Source: Serratia ureilytica (lineage in GTDB: Bacteria > Pseudomonadota > Gammaproteobacteria > Enterobacterales > Enterobacteriaceae). Taken from it: a stretch of DNA of 55,723 bases. Of the stretch, positions 1-8,463 are shown piece by piece. Each line of letters starts with the position of its first letter. Position 1 is the first letter of the stretch. A program made the translations under genes and the position numbers. The notes beneath the pieces were generated by a model that had not been told where the DNA came from, ran no database searches, and saw only the letters and a program-made list of their open reading frames with translations. The DNA lies in contig NZ_JABXOF010000018.1 in assembly GCF_013375155.1 (NCBI RefSeq), positions 1 to 55,723 on the forward strand. The letters run 5' to 3'.

Positions 1-243
1 ACAAAGGATTCCACAAATGGTTAACGAAGGTTACCTTTAAAGAATCCACAAAAGAAACCACACACGGTAACTTTTTAGAATTCACAAAAGAATTCATTAA
101 AGATATCACAATGGATTCATATGAATTCAGCAAATCACCCATATAATGCACACGACAAGAATTCTAAATGAATTCCACTAGAATTCCTCATTGACAACAC
201 AAAAGAATTCCTTGAAGATACCAAAATGAATTCAGATGAATTC
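1..243. repeat. Partition centromere-like array of GAATTC repeats (left part)
   Basis: This AT-rich stretch has nine GAATTC hexamers, starting at 78, 90, 123, 159, 170, 181, 205, 228 and 238, plus degenerate GGATTC/GAATCC copies. Many are 10-12 bp apart, about one helical turn. The array continues across the circular junction from 55502 and ends at the start of parA. Direct repeats upstream of a parA-RHH gene pair are the usual form of a type Ib centromere/operator, so I infer this is the site bound by the 982-1317 protein. It could instead be iterons, but no rep gene is near. Confidence 0.6.
191..219 (+). promoter_or_regulatory. Candidate parA promoter inside the repeat array
   Basis: A perfect -35 TTGACA lies at 191-196. 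After 17 bp there is a weak -10, GAAGAT, at 214-219. The GAATTC copy at 205-210 lies in the spacer and others flank it, so a protein bound to the repeats would repress parA. This is inferred from position. Confidence 0.45.
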
Positions 244-271
244 TCAAAGCTCATCAACGGAGGGTCAATGT

Positions 272-964
272 ATGCCAGTCATTGTGTTCGTATCCCCAAA
301 AGGAGGGGCAGGAAAAACCACGTCCGCCCTGGCGTTAGCTCTACAAATAGCAAAAAGAGTTCCGGTAACGGTCATCGATGCAGACCCGAACCACCCTATT
401 AAATCCTGGTCTGAAGGGGGGGCTACACCTGAGAGCATGACCGTCATTTCAGATGTAAGCGACAAGACGATAGGGGAAACAATCGCAGATGCTGCGACCA
501 AGACCCCCTTTGTGATAGTTGATTTAGAAGGCACAGCTGCAACCATTGTTGCCTACGCAATTGCCGAGTCAGACTTTGTCGTCGTCCCAACCCAAGGCTC
601 CCAGCTTGATGCAGAACAAGCCAGCAGAGCTTTTGGTTTAATCCGCGCCCATGAACGAGGCATTCAGAAGCATAAGCCTGATTACAAGCTACCTTATGCT
701 GTTTTGTTCACTCGCACCTCAGCAGCGATACAGAGTCGTGATACCAGGCATATTAGGAAGAGCTTCGAAGCAGGTGGCATTCCTTTTTTTGAAACCGAAT
801 TAAACGAACGCGCTGCATTTAAAGCAATGTTCTCGTACCGGCAACCTCTTGAAATGCTCCCAACAAACGAGGTTTCAAATGTTGAAAAAGCCATCGAGAA
901 CGCAGAAGCCTTTACGCGCGAAGTTATTGGCAGAATAACCACCGGCACTCCGGTTACACCATGA
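272..964 (+). CDS. parA: ParA-family partition ATPase
   Basis: A 230-aa ParA/MinD-type P-loop ATPase that would drive plasmid segregation on the nucleoid. The deviant Walker A KGGAGKTT is at residues 10-17, with an IDAD segment near residue 37 and Walker B-like VIVDLEG at 81-87. The protein lacks an N-terminal DNA-binding extension, as in short type Ib ParAs such as ParF. I start at ATG 272 rather than in-frame ATG 236: GGAGGG at 259-264 is well spaced for it, and the deviant Walker motif then sits right after the first beta strand. It is 17 bp upstream of the RHH gene and downstream of the repeat array, so the three form one partition cassette. The AT-rich composition differs from the tra backbone. 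Confidence 0.85.
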   Translation: MPVIVFVSPKGGAGKTTSALALALQIAKRVPVTVIDADPNHPIKSWSEGGATPESMTVISDVSDKTIGETIADAATKTPFVIVDLEGTAATIVAYAIAESDFVVVPTQGSQLDAEQASRAFGLIRAHERGIQKHKPDYKLPYAVLFTRTSAAIQSRDTRHIRKSFEAGGIPFFETELNERAAFKAMFSYRQPLEMLPTNEVSNVEKAIENAEAFTREVIGRITTGTPVTP

Positions 965-981
965 CAGGAGGGGAATAAACC

Positions 982-1317
982 ATGAGTCGTGTTGATCCGT
1001 TAGAGAATTTGAAGAACTTTGAACCTAAAGCTGCCGTCGAAAAAAAATCAAAGCAGAGCGATGCAGAAATTGAGGAGCTGGCAAACCAACACGGTTTTGT
1101 TGGAAGGCAAACAACAGCGCTATCTCAGCCCGTTGAACGCTCAAGACGACGTTTCAAGACAGGGCGGAATATACAAATCAATATTAAAGGGGAACTTGAA
1201 ACCAAGAATGAGTTATACCGCATCGCCGATCTAATCGACCAGCCATTAGGTGAGACTCTCAAGCGTGCATTGGCGGCTTTACAGCGAGAACTGGATCAAG
1301 CAGAAGGCTCTGCGTAA
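982..1317 (+). CDS. Probable RHH partition DNA-binding protein
   Basis: A 111-aa basic protein encoded directly after parA, with a good ribosome site (GGAGGGG) before ATG 982. The N-terminal 60 residues are charged and probably flexible. The C-terminal part (about 65-108) fits a ribbon-helix-helix fold: a strand around RNIQINIKGE, then helices covering ELYRIADLI and PLGETLKRALAALQREL. Such proteins are the centromere-binding partners of short ParAs (ParG, omega). I infer that it binds the GAATTC repeats and represses the operon. The family name is not certain; the assignment rests on fold pattern and position. Confidence 0.65.
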   Translation: MSRVDPLENLKNFEPKAAVEKKSKQSDAEIEELANQHGFVGRQTTALSQPVERSRRRFKTGRNIQINIKGELETKNELYRIADLIDQPLGETLKRALAALQRELDQAEGSA

Positions 1318-1374
1318 TAGTTAAAAGCGGGAGGGTAGGGGTCTCCCCCTATTTGAATGATCGGCCCCGCCCAA

Positions 1375-1403
1375 GCTCTCACAAGGTATACCTTTGTGAG
1401 AGC
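1375..1403. terminator. Stem-loop after the par operon
   Basis: GCTCTCACA (1375-1383) and TGTGAGAGC (1395-1403) form a 9-bp perfect stem around a nearly palindromic AAGGTATACCTT core. There is no T-run behind it, so it may be a factor-dependent terminator or part of a recombination site instead. Confidence 0.4.
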
Positions 1404-1425
1404 CAGGGCAATTTGTTCAAAACAA

Positions 1426-1458
1426 GTATCACATAACTTGATTTAGTAAATTTGATAC
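1426..1458. other. Possible resolvase binding dyad (res-like)
   Basis: GTATCA (1426-1431) and TGATAC (1453-1458) form a 33-bp interrupted dyad just upstream of the resolvase gene. Serine resolvases bind dyads of this size next to their own gene. Only one clear subsite is visible, so the call is tentative. Confidence 0.35.
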
Positions 1459-1499
1459 GTGAAAATCTCATTATCTAATGTCTATTGAGATTAAATCGT

Positions 1500-2147
1500 A
1501 TGGCGCTCGTCGGTTATGCTCGTGTATCCACCACAGATCAGGATCTGACACATCAGATAGCGGTGCTGACTTCAGCCGGCTGCCGTAAAATCTTCTCGGA
1601 GAAAATGACCGGCGCCAGGAAAGAGGGCCGTCAGGCACTCGATGACTGCCTTGATTACTTGCGAGAAGGGGATACGTTGGTGATCACCCGTATCGATCGT
1701 CTGTCACGTAGTCTGCGCGACTTACAGAATCTGGTTCATGAACTTGAAGGGCAAAACATCAAGCTCAGGGCGACCGAGCAGGCCATCGATACCTCTTCGG
1801 CATCCGGCAAGGCTTTCCTGGATATGTTGGGCGTCTTCGCCGAGTTTGAGACACGCCTGCGTCAGGAACGGCAACGGGAAGGCATTGCCCGCGCGAAAGC
1901 CAGGGGGGTATATAAAGGAAGAAAACCCACCGCTCAGGTGAAAGCGCAGCAGGTGATTGAATTGACGCTGGCCGGACTCACCCGCGAAGCGGTTGCCGAC
2001 CGATTGGGCATTGGCAGGGCCAGCGTCTACCGAATATTAAAAACCTGGCGGCAGCAACATCCCGACGCTATTCTGCCCGGAGAGCGGGTGAAGCCTTCGC
2101 TCAGCCATAGTGAGCCGGCGACAGAACATGTTACGATAGCGCCATGA
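1500..2147 (+). CDS. Serine recombinase (resolvase/invertase family)
   Basis: A 215-aa small serine recombinase of the Tn3-resolvase/Pin type. It begins MALVGYARVSTTDQD with the nucleophilic serine at residue 10. The conserved TRIDRLSRSL block, the long E helix after SGKAFLDMLGVF, and a C-terminal helix-turn-helix (about 170-190, ending in the SVYRILK segment) are all present, so it looks intact. ATG 1500 matches the family start; the TTG at 1485 is less likely. Its stop overlaps the next ATG (ATGA at 2144-2147). On plasmids such enzymes resolve multimers. I see no matching transposase or terminal repeats, so multimer resolution is the most likely job. Confidence 0.85.
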   Translation: MALVGYARVSTTDQDLTHQIAVLTSAGCRKIFSEKMTGARKEGRQALDDCLDYLREGDTLVITRIDRLSRSLRDLQNLVHELEGQNIKLRATEQAIDTSSASGKAFLDMLGVFAEFETRLRQERQREGIARAKARGVYKGRKPTAQVKAQQVIELTLAGLTREAVADRLGIGRASVYRILKTWRQQHPDAILPGERVKPSLSHSEPATEHVTIAP

Positions 2148-3115
2148 AAAAAAATCCAACGCCCCATGATGCAACCTTCCGGCAATTTCTGACTCAACCC
2201 GAAATTGCCCGCGATTTCGTTGATATCCATCTGCCGGCCGAACTACGGGCCATCTGCGACCTCACCACGCTGAAGCTGGAGTCCGGCTCCTTTGTCGAAG
2301 ATGACCTGCGCCAGTATTTCAGCGACGTGCTCTACAGCCTGAAAACCACCTCCGGGGAGGATGGTTACGTGTACGTTTTATTAGAAGCACAATCCTCGCC
2401 CGATAAGCATATGGCTTTTCGCCTGATGCGCTACTCAGTGGCCGCCATGCAGCGACATATCGAGGCAGGACATAAAAAGCTGCCGCTGGTCATTCCGGTA
2501 CTGTTCTATACCGGCAAACGCAGCCCATACCCTTACTCGACCAACTGGCTGCAGGAGTTTGATGATCCGGCGTTGGCGGAGAAACTGTACACCGGCGATT
2601 TTCCGCTGGTTGATGTGACCGTCATTCCCGACGAAGAGATTATGGGTCACCGCAGCATGGCCGCACTGACCCTGCTGCAGAAACATATTCGCCAGCGCGA
2701 CCTGGCCGAACTGACCGACAGGCTGTCCGCCATTCTGCTGGCCGGCTATCTGTCTTCGCCACAGGTGATTTCGCTGATACACTATATTATCCAGGCCGGT
2801 GAATCGGCGGATGCGCAGGCATTTGTCCGCGAACTGGCCCTGCGGGTTCCGCAACATGAGGATGAACTGATGACCATCGCACAGCAGCTTGAACAAAAAG
2901 GTATCGAGAAGGGTATCCAGAAAGGTATCCAATTGGGTGAACAGCGCGGTATTGAAAAAGGGCGCCATGAAGGCAAACTTGAAGGCAAACTTGAAGGCAA
3001 ACTTGAAGGCAAACTTGAAGTTGCCCGTACCATGCTGGCCAACGGCCTCGATCGCGACGCGGTGATGAAAATGACCGGGCTGACCGCTGACGACCTGGCG
3101 CAGATCCGCCACTAA
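2144..3115 (+). CDS. Rpn-family recombination-promoting nuclease
   Basis: A 323-aa member of the Rpn (YhgA-like, PD-(D/E)XK) family, often annotated as a putative transposase. The N-terminal HDATFRQFL block, D61 in the FSDVLYSL segment and E81/Q83 in LLEAQSS fit the nuclease core. The middle region is alpha-helical. The tail from about residue 243 is a repetitive amphipathic segment (KGI, GKLE units) ending in the usual DRDAVMKMTGL motif. Known Rpn proteins are DNA endonucleases linked to RecA-independent recombination and, more recently, to phage defence. The start codon overlaps the resolvase stop, so it is probably co-translated. See the entries for the internal start and the 12-bp repeats. 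Confidence 0.85.
   Translation: MKKNPTPHDATFRQFLTQPEIARDFVDIHLPAELRAICDLTTLKLESGSFVEDDLRQYFSDVLYSLKTTSGEDGYVYVLLEAQSSPDKHMAFRLMRYSVAAMQRHIEAGHKKLPLVIPVLFYTGKRSPYPYSTNWLQEFDDPALAEKLYTGDFPLVDVTVIPDEEIMGHRSMAALTLLQKHIRQRDLAELTDRLSAILLAGYLSSPQVISLIHYIIQAGESADAQAFVRELALRVPQHEDELMTIAQQLEQKGIEKGIQKGIQLGEQRGIEKGRHEGKLEGKLEGKLEGKLEVARTMLANGLDRDAVMKMTGLTADDLAQIRH
2870..3115 (+). CDS. Possible internal small Rpn protein (RpnS-like)
   Basis: An in-frame ATG at codon 243 of the Rpn gene (2870-2872) is preceded by GAGG (2858-2861) with 8 bp spacing, a respectable ribosome site inside the coding sequence. Translation from it would yield an 81-aa protein made only of the repetitive C-terminal tail. Internally translated short forms that modulate the full-length nuclease have been described for some Rpn genes. 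Whether this one is made is inference. Confidence 0.4.
   Translation: MTIAQQLEQKGIEKGIQKGIQLGEQRGIEKGRHEGKLEGKLEGKLEGKLEVARTMLANGLDRDAVMKMTGLTADDLAQIRH
2972..3019 (+). repeat. Four tandem copies of a 12-bp unit in the Rpn gene
   Basis: GGCAAACTTGAA occurs four times head to tail without mismatch at 2972, 2984, 2996 and 3008, encoding four GKLE units. Slippage would change the length in 4-residue steps without breaking the frame. Weaker KGIQ-type 12-bp repeats precede it from about 2889. Confidence 0.9.
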
Positions 3116-3143
3116 TCTTTCGCTTCGACGGGCAGGGTAGCCA

Positions 3144-3758
3144 TTGTCAGATAAAACCGCATCCGTTACCACTGAGAACACTACTTCAGCGCTCAGCCAT
3201 CTGGCGTTCTGCGCCCTGGCAGCGCTGGGGCTGGCGCGCCAGGACGGTATCGCCGGCACGCCCTATGCCGAAAACCTGTTCCTGATCCGCTGGCTGGCCA
3301 CCGCCCAGAAGCAAAAACGCTTCCCCAGGAGCGTCGCGATTGACATCCAGTGGTTACTCGAACGTGGCCGTAAACACGGCCCGGCGGGCAAACTGCGCCA
3401 GCATCTTGACTACCTCTTTCGCTCCTGCAGCGGTAACCTGGCCGCTCAGTCCGACCTGTTCCGACTCACCTACGCCTCCGAAACCCTGAAAGACCAGGGC
3501 TGGGACAATTATGTGCTGGACGCGAAAGAGTGGAAGTCCGGCGTCGTGCCGACACCGTCACAGCATAACGGGTTCTACGTCGAAAAAACGGCGCTGAATG
3601 CCGCCTTTGCCCAGGACGGTCGCCATCTGCACCCCGTCACCTTTCGGGTGGTCGGTGACGCCGACCGGTTTATGCACGTCATGGCGGAGTACGGGCTGGG
3701 CACTCGCCGACTTAACAGCACGGCGACTTGCCACACCATCGCGCTGGAGCCTGCGTAA
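3144..3758 (+). CDS. DUF2913 family protein
   Basis: A 204-aa protein resembling the DUF2913 family by its pattern: SALSHLAFCALAALGLARQDG near the start, then FLIRWLATAQKQKRFP, WLLERGRKHGPAGKLR and QSDLFRLTYA. The family is of unknown function and is seen in Enterobacterales and Vibrio. The predicted start is TTG 3144, preceded by a weak CAGGG; I see no better ATG. It lies 28 bp after the Rpn gene and 108 bp before the SNF2 gene on the same strand, so the three may form one unit. No signal peptide or membrane segment is visible. Confidence 0.65.
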   Translation: MSDKTASVTTENTTSALSHLAFCALAALGLARQDGIAGTPYAENLFLIRWLATAQKQKRFPRSVAIDIQWLLERGRKHGPAGKLRQHLDYLFRSCSGNLAAQSDLFRLTYASETLKDQGWDNYVLDAKEWKSGVVPTPSQHNGFYVEKTALNAAFAQDGRHLHPVTFRVVGDADRFMHVMAEYGLGTRRLNSTATCHTIALEPA

Positions 3759-3866
3759 ACGACATCATCGCAGCCCGGTAAAAGGACAGAGATAGCGGCA
3801 CCTGACCCACCGTCGCCGGCAGACACGCAGCCGGCGGTGCTGAGGTCACGTTAAAAGGGTGATACC

Positions 3867-6800
3867 ATGACCGGACACAAAAACACACCTTCACGCGCTG
3901 ACAACGCGGAGACAGGGATTGCGCATCTGTCCATCCCTCTCACCGCCATCCTCTGCCAGCTCGCCCTGCATGACGATTTGGCAAAATCCGCCCTGCTGGA
4001 TAACCTGCACCAGCTGGAGATAAGCCCCGTTGCCCACCGCCGCATGAATCCCGCGGATATGGCTGACGCCCTGAAAATCCTGCTGGCGCAAGGATGGCTG
4101 CAGGAGATGAACAACCGCTACCACCTGGCCGGTCATGATAACGTGGTTTACCGCTACATGGCCACTCACCCCGCAGTCTGGGGGGCTTCCCCGCATCACC
4201 CTGGCCATTCACGCCTGTTCAGCGGCCTGCGTACACGCCGAGCCCGGATGTGGCACGCGCTTCTCGCCGGAGATGAGGCGGCCCTGCCGCAATACCTGGA
4301 CGAATGGATAACAAATCCGGGGTATTCCCCACAGGCACATCCGGCTTTTCAGCTGTTGGCTGACGAGGCCGGCAGACAGACCTTTGCGCTGTTGAACGAA
4401 GCGATACAGATAGCGCTGCTGGCCAGCTTTCTCGTTGATGCCTGCTATCGCCTCACGGAGTGTTCCGCACTCTATCAGTATGCCTGCACCTTCAGCGACG
4501 CGCGGAGCACGACACCGTCCGTGTTACGAGAACCCCTGGCGCTGCAGGCCCTGTGGCGCGGCGACCAGGGCCGCCTTGACCAAATTAGGGGGGAGGGTGA
4601 ACTGCCTCCGACCGTCACCGGCTGGATTGCCCTGAGCCGCGGACAAAAAGACGCTGCGCTCGAGGCATACCGGCTGCTCGTCAGTCAGTACCGCAAGGCC
4701 ACGCGCAAACGCAAGCTGCACCTGCCCCCCTTGCCGTCCATGATGGCCGCGTTAACGCTGCTGGCCAATCATGGGCCTGCGTATACCGCAACACTTCGGG
4801 AACTGGCCCACCATGCCATCGAGGAGGGTTTCGGCAGTGGCTGGGTTTTGCTGCTGGGTCTGCTGCATGAATGCGAAGGTAAGCCGCCGCAGGGCACCTC
4901 ACCCGAACAGGCCACGACGCCACTCATCGGCATGGCCGGCGTCTGGCTGGCGCTGCTCCGATACTGGCGAAGCGATACCGAAGACGGCGAACGCGGGCAG
5001 CAACGCCTCGAGCTGTTCGGAGGACAGTTAGCCACCCGCGGCTATCACCGGCTGGAGCAGGACATCGCCGACCTGCTCCATCAGCAATACCGTCAGCCGG
5101 CGCCCTCACTGCCTCATCCGCTGAGCGCCCTGTATCGGCGCAGGGCGTCATGGGAATACGCCCTGGACGCCCTGAGCCAGCTGACGGCGGCGGAAAACGC
5201 CAATACGTCACGCATGGCCTGGTTTTTGACCCTGCATCGCTGCGAGCTGACGCTGGAGCCCCGGGAACAAAAATACAACCGGGACGGCTGGACCAAAGGG
5301 CGCCCGTTGTCCCTCAAACGCCTCAACGACGCGGCCGACACGCTGCCCTGGCTGCTGGCGCAGGACCGGCAAGCGTTGCGGCATATTCACTACACCTCGG
5401 CGTACTCCTTTTACGGGCACAGCGGCACCTACACACTGGATGCCGAAGCCGCCTTGCCGGCGCTGGTTGGCCATCCGGCGGTGTTCTGGCAGGACGCCCC
5501 TGACATACGCATCGATATCGAACCCGGGCAGGTGACGCTGGTGATAACGGAGGCGGGGGAACATCTCGCCCTCACGCTCCGCCCGCCGGACATCAGCGAC
5601 AGCCGTGGCCTGCTCTGGGAAAAAGAAACGCCGACCCGCCTGGTGGTGTATCCGGTCAGTGACGAGCATCGCAAGATAGCCGGCATTCTCGGCCGGGAAC
5701 TGCGCATTCCGGCCGGCGCCCGCGACCGGGTCTTGCAGTCGGTGTCGTCCATCGCGCCTCTGCTGCCGGTCCAGGCCAATCTGCCCGAGCTGACGGCCCA
5801 CATTCCGCATGTCCCCCCGGATGAAAAGCTGTATGCGCATCTGCTGCCGCTTGGCGAGGGGCTGCGTCTGCAGCTGCGGGTTCACCCGTTGCCAGGCGGC
5901 ACCGCCTTCCCGCCAGGGCGGGGCGGCGACATCGTCAACGGCGAGCACGACGGCCAGGCGATACAAACCCGCCGCGACCTGCCGGCAGAACAACAGCGGC
6001 TGCAGCAGGTACTGGCGGCTTGCCCGATCCTCGAGGCTGCGGCAACGGACACCACCGAATGGCAGCTGACCGAGACCCAGGACGCCCTGGAGGCACTGAC
6101 GCAACTGCGCGCAATTGACCCGGCGCAGCTTGAATGCGTCTGGCCGGAAGGTGAACGCTTGCGTCTGGGCGGACGTCGCAATATGCAGGCCCTGAAACTG
6201 CATGTCCGCCGGCAGGGCGAATGGTTTGCCCTGTCCGGCGAACTGGTGCTGGATGACGGCAAGGTGTTGCAGCTGCGCCAGGTACTGACACTCCTGCAGG
6301 AAAGCCGCGGCCGGTTCATCCGCCTCGGCGAGCAGGACTGGCTGGCCCTGGATAATCAGCTTCGCCAGCGCCTGCAGCAAATAGCCCTGCTGGCCGGTGA
6401 CAGTGGCCCTCTCACGCTGAATGCGCTGACGCTGCCATTTTTGAAAACGCTCGCCGATGAAGCCGGGCATCTTGACGGTGACGCCGACTGGCGCCGGCAG
6501 CTGCGTGGGCTTGAGGACAGAGAAAAACACCCTCCTGTGGTACCGTCCACTCTGAAAGCCGAACTGCGCGACTACCAGCAGGCCGGCTTCTGCTGGCTGT
6601 CCCGGTTGGCGCAGTGGGGTGTCGGCGCCTGCCTGGCCGATGACATGGGGCTGGGGAAAACCCTGCAGGCACTGGCCCTGCTGCTCGAACGCGCCCCGGG
6701 CGGACCGCAACTGGTGGTGGTGCCTACATCCCTTACCGGCAACTGGCTGAGCGAAAGCGAACGGTTCGCCCCCACACTCCGTCTGCGGGACTATCGGCGC

Positions 6801-7922
6801 CGACGCGAGACAGCGGACCTGGGCGCATTCGATGTGGTGGTGGTCAGCTATGGTCTGCTGCTGCAGGATGCGCCGGCGTTTGCCGGCCAGCAATGGCACA
6901 GCGTGGTACTGGATGAAGCGCAGGCCATCAAGAACGCGCAGACCCAACGGGCACGCGCCGTGATGGCGCTGAAGGCGGATTTCCGCCTGGCGCTGAGCGG
7001 CACGCCAATCGAGAATCACCTGGGCGAACTGTGGAGCCTGTTCCGGTTCCTCAACCCGGGGCTGCTGGGGGGGCTGAAACTGTTCAATCAACGATTTGCG
7101 ACGCCGATTGAGCAGGGTGACCGGTTGGCCGGCACCACACTGAAGCAGCTGCTTAAGCCGTTTATCTTGCGCAGAACCAAATCGCAGGTACTGGACGAAT
7201 TGCCGCCGCGCACCGATATCCTTCACACCATTCCTCTGAGTGACGAGGAACGACACTGGTACGAGGCCTTGCGCCAGCAGGCAGTAGCGCGGCTGGACAG
7301 TGACGGTGACGACATCAAACCGCTGCAGGTGCTAACGGAAATCACCCGCTTGCGCCGGTTCTGCTGCCACCCGTCACTGGTGCTGGATAACCTCCCGCTG
7401 GCGGGCAGCAAACTGGCGGCCTGTCTGGATATCATCGCCGAGCTGCAGGAAAACCACCACAAGGCCCTGGTATTCAGCCAGTTCGTCGACCATCTGACGC
7501 TGTTACGCACGGCGCTGGATGAACGGGGCATCACCTGTCAATACCTGGACGGTTCAACCTCGCCGACCGAACGGGAGAAGCGGGTGGCCGCGTTCCAGTC
7601 CGGCGAGGGCGACCTGTTCCTGATAAGCCTGAAGGCCGGCGGTACCGGACTCAACCTGACGGCCGCCGATTACGTCATTCATCTCGATCCCTGGTGGAAC
7701 CCGGCCGTTGAGGACCAGGCGAGCGACCGCGCCCATCGAATAGGACAGGAGCGCCCGGTCACGGTATACCGTCTGGTGATGGAAGACACCATCGAGGAAC
7801 AGATGGTCGCCCTGCACAGCCGAAAGCGCCAGTTGGCTGAGGACTTGCTGGCCGGTAGCGACGGTGTGAGCCGGCTGGACACCCAGGCCCTGCTGGCGGT
7901 ACTGCGGGGAAACCCGACGTGA
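3867..7922 (+). CDS. Large SNF2-family DNA-dependent ATPase/helicase
   Basis: A 1351-aa bacterial SNF2-type superfamily 2 ATPase. The motor is C-terminal: DDMGLGKT (motif I) at residues 925-932, DEAQ (motif II) at 1016-1019, LALSGTPIEN (motif III), FSQFVDHL (motif IV), LISLKAGGTGLNLT (motif V) and DRAHRIGQ (motif VI), followed by the ALHSRKRQLAEDLL tail usual in bacterial SNF2 proteins. All motifs look intact. The first 850 or so residues are helix-rich and unrecognised, and are probably where specificity lies. No nuclease motif is seen. SNF2 proteins move along DNA and displace bound proteins; some belong to defence systems and RapA acts on RNA polymerase. Which applies here cannot be told. 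The composition is GC-rich. Confidence 0.85.
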   Translation: MTGHKNTPSRADNAETGIAHLSIPLTAILCQLALHDDLAKSALLDNLHQLEISPVAHRRMNPADMADALKILLAQGWLQEMNNRYHLAGHDNVVYRYMATHPAVWGASPHHPGHSRLFSGLRTRRARMWHALLAGDEAALPQYLDEWITNPGYSPQAHPAFQLLADEAGRQTFALLNEAIQIALLASFLVDACYRLTECSALYQYACTFSDARSTTPSVLREPLALQALWRGDQGRLDQIRGEGELPPTVTGWIALSRGQKDAALEAYRLLVSQYRKATRKRKLHLPPLPSMMAALTLLANHGPAYTATLRELAHHAIEEGFGSGWVLLLGLLHECEGKPPQGTSPEQATTPLIGMAGVWLALLRYWRSDTEDGERGQQRLELFGGQLATRGYHRLEQDIADLLHQQYRQPAPSLPHPLSALYRRRASWEYALDALSQLTAAENANTSRMAWFLTLHRCELTLEPREQKYNRDGWTKGRPLSLKRLNDAADTLPWLLAQDRQALRHIHYTSAYSFYGHSGTYTLDAEAALPALVGHPAVFWQDAPDIRIDIEPGQVTLVITEAGEHLALTLRPPDISDSRGLLWEKETPTRLVVYPVSDEHRKIAGILGRELRIPAGARDRVLQSVSSIAPLLPVQANLPELTAHIPHVPPDEKLYAHLLPLGEGLRLQLRVHPLPGGTAFPPGRGGDIVNGEHDGQAIQTRRDLPAEQQRLQQVLAACPILEAAATDTTEWQLTETQDALEALTQLRAIDPAQLECVWPEGERLRLGGRRNMQALKLHVRRQGEWFALSGELVLDDGKVLQLRQVLTLLQESRGRFIRLGEQDWLALDNQLRQRLQQIALLAGDSGPLTLNALTLPFLKTLADEAGHLDGDADWRRQLRGLEDREKHPPVVPSTLKAELRDYQQAGFCWLSRLAQWGVGACLADDMGLGKTLQALALLLERAPGGPQLVVVPTSLTGNWLSESERFAPTLRLRDYRRRRETADLGAFDVVVVSYGLLLQDAPAFAGQQWHSVVLDEAQAIKNAQTQRARAVMALKADFRLALSGTPIENHLGELWSLFRFLNPGLLGGLKLFNQRFATPIEQGDRLAGTTLKQLLKPFILRRTKSQVLDELPPRTDILHTIPLSDEERHWYEALRQQAVARLDSDGDDIKPLQVLTEITRLRRFCCHPSLVLDNLPLAGSKLAACLDIIAELQENHHKALVFSQFVDHLTLLRTALDERGITCQYLDGSTSPTEREKRVAAFQSGEGDLFLISLKAGGTGLNLTAADYVIHLDPWWNPAVEDQASDRAHRIGQERPVTVYRLVMEDTIEEQMVALHSRKRQLAEDLLAGSDGVSRLDTQALLAVLRGNPT

Positions 7923-7983
7923 GACCGTGGCGACATGTTGGCAGATCCCCGTGCCGTTTATATTACGACAAAAGGAATGAGCC

Positions 7984-8418
7984 GTGACTGAACAGGAACT
8001 GTATGATCATGCCGTATCGTTGCTGGCAAAGAAAAATTACGCCTCTGGCGAGATGCATCGCCAGCTGAGCCGACTGACCGAAAGCACGGGGGATATCGAG
8101 CGTGTTTTACGTCGCCTGACCGATAACCACGCGCTTAATGATGCTCAGTTACTTGCTTATCTTTTTGATAAACACGTTAAAAAAATGCACGGCCCCACGC
8201 GAATAAAACAAGAGATGCGCCAGAAAGGATTTCCCGCGGCACTGATAGAGCAAGGTATTAATAACGGTGACATTGACTGGTATCAATTAGCCAAAGCCGC
8301 CCGTATCAAGAAATTTGGTGAAGCATTACCCTCAGAGCCAAAGGAAAAAAACAAACAAATCAGGCATCTTCAGTATAAGGGATTCACGATGGACATGATC
8401 TTTGAGGCGTTAGGTTAA
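7984..8418 (+). CDS. recX: RecX family regulator of RecA
   Basis: A 144-aa RecX homologue. The three-helix repeat pattern is visible (LLAKKNYASGEMHRQL, then LTDNHALNDAQLLAYLF, then GPTRIKQEMRQKGF), and the C-terminal half follows E. coli RecX closely, including DIDW, GEALP, KNKQIRHLQYKGF and a final hydrophobic helix. RecX blocks RecA filament extension. Here it is separated from recA and carried on a plasmid. The start is GTG 7984 behind AAGGAA. It sits about 60 bp after the SNF2 gene and is noticeably more AT-rich than it, so it may have a separate history. Confidence 0.8.
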   Translation: MTEQELYDHAVSLLAKKNYASGEMHRQLSRLTESTGDIERVLRRLTDNHALNDAQLLAYLFDKHVKKMHGPTRIKQEMRQKGFPAALIEQGINNGDIDWYQLAKAARIKKFGEALPSEPKEKNKQIRHLQYKGFTMDMIFEALG

Positions 8419-8463
8419 CCCTGATTTCAATTTTGACTTCGATAGAGGAGAGGCCGGAACCCT

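Noticed and set aside
2972..3019. CRISPR-like array
   Set aside because: Units are contiguous 12-mers without spacers, in frame within a gene; no cas genes.
2144..3115. Rpn gene as evidence for a transposon
   Set aside because: The old 'putative transposase' label is misleading; no terminal inverted repeats, target duplications or transposase are visible.
5208..7256. 682-aa open frame on the minus strand
   Set aside because: Lies antisense to the SNF2 gene whose motifs are unmistakable; composition is a GC-rich shadow (Gln/Arg/Leu-rich) with no domain.
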